Positions 58,943-64,000 of a stretch of 64,000 bases of DNA are shown here, piece after piece; the first letter of the stretch is position 1, and each line of letters begins with the position of its first letter. Made by a program: the position numbers and the translations under genes. Below the pieces are notes generated by a model. The model searched no databases, was not told the DNA's origin, and saw only the letters and a program-made list of their open reading frames with translations. Source of the stretch: Jeotgalicoccus halotolerans (GTDB lineage Bacteria; Bacillota; Bacilli; Staphylococcales; Salinicoccaceae); the NCBI RefSeq assembly GCF_003387165.1, contig NZ_QUMW01000015.1, forward strand, positions 1 through 64,000, given 5' to 3'.

Positions 58943-59608
58943 TTAAAAATGGAATCTTCTGCCGAGCTGTGTCATGAACGACTGGTTGGCAATCAGCAGC
59001 ATTGCAATAAATGTCGCTGCACCGAACGATGCTGCGGATACGCTTGGCCACAGCACGTCTGCCACCCCCGTAAAGTAAAGTATAAGCGGCAGAAAACCGA
59101 GTGCAATCATCAGAAGCAGAAAGCTGATGTAGCCCGTCCATTTCAGACGGACCTTTATAATGATAATTGAAATCAGCATGATGCCTGCAATAATCACAAA
59201 CGGCACGACGTAATTGACCGACCACTGCATTGAACCCGACATGCCGTCGATTACGAGTAAAAGTATTGTCAGACTAACGACCTGGGCGGTTATCTTACCG
59301 CCGAGATGCGAAGCTGACAGTATCGTATGGTTCAGTGATACAAGCAGATAAAAGACTGCGACCGCCACATAGAAAACCCACAGGAAATGCGGCATAACGA
59401 TTAAGTTCACGATAAAGCAGATCAGCGTTGCAAGTATACCGCCGATAATTGCGAGTCTCGATATACGTGCGCGCATTTTATATTCCTGCTGATCGTAGAC
59501 GGGGTACGCTCTCGTTTCTTCAGCATTTCTATCTTCAGACAGCAGCTTATGGCACAGCGGACATGTATTTTCCGCCGTGACGATTTCGCATTCCGTGCAT
59601 CTGTTCAT
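58943..59608 (-). CDS. DUF6320-type membrane protein with N-terminal zinc ribbon
   Basis: 221 residues: a zinc ribbon with two Cys pairs (RCTEC at 4/7 and CPLC at 16/19), a short linker, then about six membrane helices. It matches the DUF6320 family, typically found between an acyltransferase and an alpha/beta hydrolase as here. Function unknown; perhaps a membrane scaffold for the two enzymes. The ribosome site GGGGTGAG lies within the last codons of the upstream gene, 2 bases separating the genes. Confidence 0.8.
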   Translation of the reverse strand: MNRCTECEIVTAENTCPLCHKLLSEDRNAEETRAYPVYDQQEYKMRARISRLAIIGGILATLICFIVNLIVMPHFLWVFYVAVAVFYLLVSLNHTILSASHLGGKITAQVVSLTILLLVIDGMSGSMQWSVNYVVPFVIIAGIMLISIIIIKVRLKWTGYISFLLLMIALGFLPLILYFTGVADVLWPSVSAASFGAATFIAMLLIANQSFMTQLGRRFHF

Positions 59609-59610
59609 TG

Positions 59611-60885
59611 CTACTCACCCCATCCGTTTGAAGATACTGTCACATCAAGTCCTGTCAGTCTTGTAATCTCTTTAAAAAACGTTTTTATAATTTTATTTTC
59701 CTCTATTGAACGTGAAAATGTAATCGTTAATTTATCGTTTACTGTTGCCGTGCCGCAGTTAATCGGACTTTTATTTGTCGGATAAAGTACGACATCCATC
59801 GAATCGGCATAGGGCTGCATCGATTCCGGCAGCTGAATATTGCCGAGGTTCGACAGAGTCAATGTCTTTGCCCTCTCGCCGAACTGGTTAAATGCAAAAC
59901 GCATCACCGGATATTTAATGAATACGGGAACGATTCTTAGCCATAAATGACTTTGAAAGGCCACGAACCGGTTAATACCTTCCTGCAGAAAATTCTTATC
60001 AGTTTTAGCAATCAGCTGCTGTGTCACCTGTTCGATAATTTCTTCAAGCGATACATCATCGCTCATTCTCACGCCGATATTCGAAACCGAAAAAAAGTTT
60101 CGGATAGATACCGAAGGGAAATGCCGCCGCAGACTGACTGGCATCGCTACTGTTATCAGTGAAGATTTAGATTTTTCCCGGTGTTTTTCCATATGAATAA
60201 CTTTTATCAGCAAACTTGTTAAAAAACCTGTCAACGAGGTGCCCTCGGCTTTTGCAAATGTATTGAGCGCTTTGGCATCGACTATCCCCTGAATAACATT
60301 AATTCCCGGCGGGTTTAATGTCGTACCTTTCAGCTGGTATGCTTTCTTATCGCTTGATGCCGGATTTTTAACCTCACGCGAGGTTGCATATTTTTCGAAG
60401 CTGTCTTCCACTTCTTCTCGTTTTGGTGCATCGTGCGGCAGCATAATATATGTGCCGTCCGCTTCAACCGGTTCACCTTTCAGCAGTAAATACTCATATG
60501 CTAATGTTTTTAAAAATTCTGCTGCACCGCCGCCATCTGTCAGTGAGTGGAACACTTCGACTGAGATGCGTTTTTTAAAGTACAGCACACGGATTAAAAA
60601 TGCATTATTCTCTTTTCTGTCTATCGGTGCACACGGATAATCCGTTTCTTCTTTAACGAGCAGCACCTGATCATTCTGTTCAAGGAAATCCCAGAACAAT
60701 CCTTTACGGACTCTGACCGTCAAGGTAGGGAACCTCAGCACAACAATATCCAGTGCTTCCTGCAGAATTTTTGGATCAACCATTTCGTGAAGCGTCATCG
60801 ATACACGAAAGACTGCAGAGTTCGAAGCGTTCGATACTGCATGAAATATCTTCCCTGTATTATCTATTTTATACCATTGATCCAT
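59611..60885 (-). CDS. Condensation/acetyltransferase-fold acyltransferase
   Basis: 424 residues from the ATG after CGGAGGTTGTGAC; an upstream in-frame ATG at 60,915 is ignored. Chloramphenicol-acetyltransferase-like fold: the active-site motif HSLTDGG (113-119, HxxxDG type) and a C-terminal NLGNIQLP strand as in wax-ester synthases, PapA-type and alcohol acetyltransferases. It probably transfers an acyl group to an alcohol or lipid hydroxyl. First gene of a three-gene operon; substrate unknown. Confidence 0.82.
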   Translation of the reverse strand: MDQWYKIDNTGKIFHAVSNASNSAVFRVSMTLHEMVDPKILQEALDIVVLRFPTLTVRVRKGLFWDFLEQNDQVLLVKEETDYPCAPIDRKENNAFLIRVLYFKKRISVEVFHSLTDGGGAAEFLKTLAYEYLLLKGEPVEADGTYIMLPHDAPKREEVEDSFEKYATSREVKNPASSDKKAYQLKGTTLNPPGINVIQGIVDAKALNTFAKAEGTSLTGFLTSLLIKVIHMEKHREKSKSSLITVAMPVSLRRHFPSVSIRNFFSVSNIGVRMSDDVSLEEIIEQVTQQLIAKTDKNFLQEGINRFVAFQSHLWLRIVPVFIKYPVMRFAFNQFGERAKTLTLSNLGNIQLPESMQPYADSMDVVLYPTNKSPINCGTATVNDKLTITFSRSIEENKIIKTFFKEITRLTGLDVTVSSNGWGE

Positions 60886-61004
60886 GTCACAACCTCCGAA
60901 GAAAATATTGAGCATTTTTTCTTTACTTACTATATATTGTAGAGCGAAAAGAAAGAAAGAGCTATTTTTTTCTTTTACTCTGATAAATGTAAATTCAAAA
61001 GAAA

Positions 61005-61048
61005 AACAGAAGCAAAGTCTACTATAGTAATAGCAGTTCTGCTTCTGT
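61005..61048 (-). terminator. Terminator of paralogues 3 and 4
   Basis: ACAGAAGCA..GT pairs with AGT..TGCTTCTGT around an AT-rich loop, followed by TTTTTC on the minus strand. Confidence 0.7.
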
Positions 61049-61058
61049 CCAGTGATTG

Positions 61059-62738
61059 TTACTCAGTTTGTTCTTCCAAGGTGACCGTTCTGAAATCGGG
61101 TTTCGCCAGGTGTCCTGTGTCGAGATTTCCAACTTCTGCACGTGCTGCATGAGCACTTGCCGCCTGTCTGATAAAAATAGACGGCTGCTCTTCAACGAGT
61201 ATCTGGTCAACTTTTTTATAAATTTCCGCCCGCTTATCCGAATCTGATTCCTGACGTCCCTCTTCAAGAAGTTTATCGACTTCTTCGTTGTCAAAGAAGG
61301 CACGGTTGCCGCCCGGCCCTTTCATTGAAGAGTGGAACAGCGGCCACAGCCCCTGGTCCGGATCGCCTACTGCATTCGGCCAGCCGAGGATAAATAAATC
61401 ATGTTCGCCGTTCGATATGGCTTCGAGGTAAGTACCCCACTCAAGCTGTTCAACTTCAAGATTAATACCGATTTCTTTCAGCTCTTCCTGCAGCAGGACC
61501 GCGATATCAATACGTTCAGGTACATCGTTCGTCATAATTTTTAAGTTCAGACCGTCTTCATAGCCTGCTTCTTTCATTAACTCTTTTGCACGCTCCGGGT
61601 TATGTTCAAGATCTTCCAGATCCTCGTCGTAGCCGAGCACCTCTTCCTGCAGCGCGCCTTTCATCGTGCGGCCCTGACCGTAGTAGACACCTTCCATAAT
61701 CGCTTCTTTATCTACCATATGAGCAATCGCCTGGCGTACCTTTTTGTCGGCCAGCGCACCTTTTTCTGTATTCATTCCGACATATTCATTAGAAATATTA
61801 TATACACCGTCTTCGGTGACTATTTCCGGATTATTTACAAGGCGGTCCCACTGGGAATTTTCAATGCCGTATATAAAGTGGGACTGGCCGGTTTCAAGTT
61901 CTGCAATACGTGCTGTCGCTTCGGTCACCACTTTAAAGGTCAGCGTCTCGATTTTTGCAGGTTCACGCCAGTAGTCATCAAAGCGTTCAACAACTACTGA
62001 TTCCCCGGGAATTCTAGACTGGAACTTCATGTATCCTGTACCAACCGGGTTTTGTTCAATCACTGCACCCGTATCACTGCCGATTGCATTCGCAGCTTTA
62101 TCGAATTCTTCGCCGCCTTCAGCTCGGAGTCCGTAATATTCATCTGCCGTCATATCGAGCCCTGCATTGTCAATTGCGTTCTGATAATCTTCATCGATAA
62201 CTGCTTTAGAAACGATACCGCCGGCATCGTGCGCCAGATAATTCGGCAGCGCCGCAAATGGATATTCCGTTACCACTTCGACCGTATAGTCATCAAGCAC
62301 ATTAATTTCTTCAATCATTTCAAAAATATTCGCCCGTGATGACGCAACAGCCGGGTCAACAATACGTTCGATACTCGCTTTAAAAGCTTCCGCATTAAAG
62401 TCTGTGCCGTCATGGAACTTCACATCATCTCTCAACTTAAATTTCCAGGTTGTATCATTCACCTGTTCAAAATCCGCGGCCAGTGTCATTTCCGGTTCCA
62501 TATTCTCGTCTATATCAAATAATCCTTCATATAATACATCTCTCCGCTGATCCGACGGCAGATCATTTTGCCCCGCCGGGTCAAGCGATGAAGTATCACT
62601 TGCATAAGATGCGATAAAATCTCCCCCTGAAGTATTCGTTTCGCCGTCTTCATCTGCAACTTCCACATTTGCATCACTCGTACAAGCTGCAAGTCCAAGT
62701 GCCATTGCAGCGATAGTTAAACGTTTGAAATACTTCAT
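61059..62738 (-). CDS. Peptide/nickel-type solute-binding lipoprotein, paralogue 3
   Basis: 559 residues from the ATG 9 bases behind GGGGG (a second ATG three codons earlier lies too close). Lipobox LAAC; SBP_bac_5 core with SLDPAGQNDLPSDQRRDVLY, TTWKFKLRDDVKFHDGTDFN, VRQAIAHMVDKEAIMEGVYY and QLEWGTYLEAISNGEHDLFI. It is much closer to paralogue 4 than to 1 or 2 and follows it by 45 bases without a terminator, so the two are a recent tandem duplicate in one operon. Confidence 0.9.
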   Translation of the reverse strand: MKYFKRLTIAAMALGLAACTSDANVEVADEDGETNTSGGDFIASYASDTSSLDPAGQNDLPSDQRRDVLYEGLFDIDENMEPEMTLAADFEQVNDTTWKFKLRDDVKFHDGTDFNAEAFKASIERIVDPAVASSRANIFEMIEEINVLDDYTVEVVTEYPFAALPNYLAHDAGGIVSKAVIDEDYQNAIDNAGLDMTADEYYGLRAEGGEEFDKAANAIGSDTGAVIEQNPVGTGYMKFQSRIPGESVVVERFDDYWREPAKIETLTFKVVTEATARIAELETGQSHFIYGIENSQWDRLVNNPEIVTEDGVYNISNEYVGMNTEKGALADKKVRQAIAHMVDKEAIMEGVYYGQGRTMKGALQEEVLGYDEDLEDLEHNPERAKELMKEAGYEDGLNLKIMTNDVPERIDIAVLLQEELKEIGINLEVEQLEWGTYLEAISNGEHDLFILGWPNAVGDPDQGLWPLFHSSMKGPGGNRAFFDNEEVDKLLEEGRQESDSDKRAEIYKKVDQILVEEQPSIFIRQAASAHAARAEVGNLDTGHLAKPDFRTVTLEEQTE

Positions 62739-62783
62739 ATTATACATCCCCCTGGATTAAGGTCATTTTTTTATGATAAAACC

Positions 62784-64000
62784 CTACTGCTCATTAATAG
62801 TGACATTTCTGAAATCCGGTTTATTAAAGTGGCTGATATAGAGCCCTTCTACTTCGGTACGTGCAGCATTCGCACTCTGCGCCTGCCTGATAAAGACTGC
62901 CGGCTGTTCTTCTACGAGTATTTCATCAATTTCCTGATAGATTGCTTCGCGCTTGTTATCATCCAGCTCTCTTCGCCCTTGTTCAAGCAGCTCATCAACT
63001 TCTTCGCTGTCAAAGAAAGTACGGTTGCCGCCTGCTCCCTGCATCGATGAATGGAACAGCGGCCAAATGCCCTGATCCGGGTCGCCGACAGGATTCGGCC
63101 AGCCGAGAATGAATAAGTCGTGCTCCCCGTTTGATACTGCTTCCAGGTAAGCACCCCATTCAAGCTGTTCAATATTTAAATTAATTCCGACTTCTTTCAG
63201 TTCTTCCTGAAGGTAAATCGCAAGGTCGACACGCTCTGGTGAGTCATTTGTCATAATCGTTAAGTCAAAGCCGTCACCGTAGCCTGCTTCTTCAAGCAAC
63301 TCTTTCGCACGTTCCGGATCGTACTGGAGATCTTCAAGATTTTCGTTATACCCGAGAATTTCCTCTTGAAGAGCGCCTTTCATGGTGCGGCCGATACCGT
63401 AGTATATTCCGTCCATAATCGTTTCTTTGTCGACCATATGGCCGATTGCCTGCCGTACCCGTTTATCCTCAAGCGGCCCTTCTTGTGTGTTCATGCCGAT
63501 ATATTCGTTAGACAGGTTGTAAACCGGATGTGTTTCCATTTCCGGATGGTTCTCTATACGGTCCCACTGAGCATTATCAAATCCCTGAATAAAATGAGAC
63601 TGGCCGGTTTCAAGTTCAGCGATTCTTGAGGCATCTTCTGCAACGACTTTAAATGTAATCGTATCGAGTTTCGCCGGTGTATCCCAATAGTCTTCGAAGC
63701 GTTCAACGACTACATTTTCACCAGGCGAACGGGACTGAAATTTCATATAGCCTGTACCGACAGGTTTCTGTTCAACGACTGCACCGGTATGACTGCCCGC
63801 TTCTTCTGCTGCTTCTTCATAAGCTTCGCCGCCGTTTTCACGCAGACTGTAAAACTCATCCAGTGTCATATCAAGTCCTGCTTCATCAATCGCATTCTGA
63901 TAATCTTCATCGATAACTGTCGTAGAGACCATGCCGCCCGCATCGTGTGCCAGATAATTCGGCAGTGCCGCAAACGGATACTCCGTAATGATTTCAACTG
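62784..64000 (-). CDS. Peptide/nickel-type solute-binding lipoprotein, paralogue 4 (5' end outside)
   Basis: About 405 codons are visible; the frame is open to the right edge (VEIITEYPFAALPNYLAHDA matches paralogue 3), so the start lies beyond the window. It shares long stretches with paralogue 3 (VRQAIGHMVDKETIMDGIYY, QLEWGAYLEAVSNGEHDLFI, FILGWPNPVGDPDQGIWPLF). An internal ATG at 63,932 is not the start. Transcribed toward paralogue 3. Confidence 0.9.
   Translation of the reverse strand, partial: VEIITEYPFAALPNYLAHDAGGMVSTTVIDEDYQNAIDEAGLDMTLDEFYSLRENGGEAYEEAAEEAGSHTGAVVEQKPVGTGYMKFQSRSPGENVVVERFEDYWDTPAKLDTITFKVVAEDASRIAELETGQSHFIQGFDNAQWDRIENHPEMETHPVYNLSNEYIGMNTQEGPLEDKRVRQAIGHMVDKETIMDGIYYGIGRTMKGALQEEILGYNENLEDLQYDPERAKELLEEAGYGDGFDLTIMTNDSPERVDLAIYLQEELKEVGINLNIEQLEWGAYLEAVSNGEHDLFILGWPNPVGDPDQGIWPLFHSSMQGAGGNRTFFDSEEVDELLEQGRRELDDNKREAIYQEIDEILVEEQPAVFIRQAQSANAARTEVEGLYISHFNKPDFRNVTINEQ

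Overview
The window looks like chromosome of a low-GC Gram-positive of the family Staphylococcaceae, probably a Jeotgalicoccus/Salinicoccus-type relative rather than Staphylococcus itself. The grounds are AGGAGG-type ribosome sites, lipoprotein signal peptides, an LPNTG sortase substrate, CadC/CzrA/CopY-type metal regulators, an Fst-type toxin, a staphylococcal-style molybdopterin cluster and a PhoPR pair. The genus is an inference from gene content; no rRNA is present.

Positions 1 to about 31,400 are an AT-rich accessory region full of metal resistance genes and genetic debris. It opens inside a cadC-cadA unit that is almost identical to a second, complete cadC-cadA-cadD operon at 22.9-26.6 kb in the same orientation. 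Between the two copies lie a copper module (two-component system, YdhK-type lipoprotein, CopZ, CopY, CopB, and a CueP/CcdA/ResA-like redox operon), a surface protein of about 2,690 residues, a TetR-controlled pair of SMR efflux genes with two matching operators, and an Fst/par-type type I toxin-antitoxin locus that can be reconstructed down to promoters, antisense RNA, shared terminator and a long-range mRNA helix. To the right are a CzrA-like repressor and a P1B-4 metal ATPase. Broken genes are scattered throughout: serine recombinases, a WYL regulator, a ZIP transporter, an IS3-type transposase, the tail of a P-type ATPase, a lipoprotein and a probable multicopper oxidase start. Three copies of a res-like sequence are also present. 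The picture is of plasmid-derived material assembled by recombination.

From about 31.4 kb the base composition rises and genes become intact, closely packed and housekeeping-like. They include a lipoprotein; a hydantoinase/carbamoylase pair; a small membrane coiled-coil protein with a frameshifted tandem paralogue; a CNNM-type Mg2+ exporter; CydDC; the molybdopterin cofactor genes (moaA, mobA, moaD, moaE, mobB, moeA on the minus strand, moaC divergent, moaB and a MoeB/ThiF gene nearby); PhoP/PhoR; an RIC-like protein that lacks expected metal ligands; a LOG-family hydrolase; an acetyltransferase; and small envelope genes. A 41-bp tandem repeat sits between moaC and moaB.

The right end (53.8-64 kb) carries four paralogous peptide-type solute-binding lipoproteins plus the tail of a fifth, with no permease genes in view. 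They are interrupted by a three-gene operon for an acyltransferase, a DUF6320-type membrane protein and an alpha/beta hydrolase. The most notable unlisted element is the Fst-type toxin-antitoxin locus at 21.5-21.85 kb, with a neighbouring stand-alone 18-codon gene.
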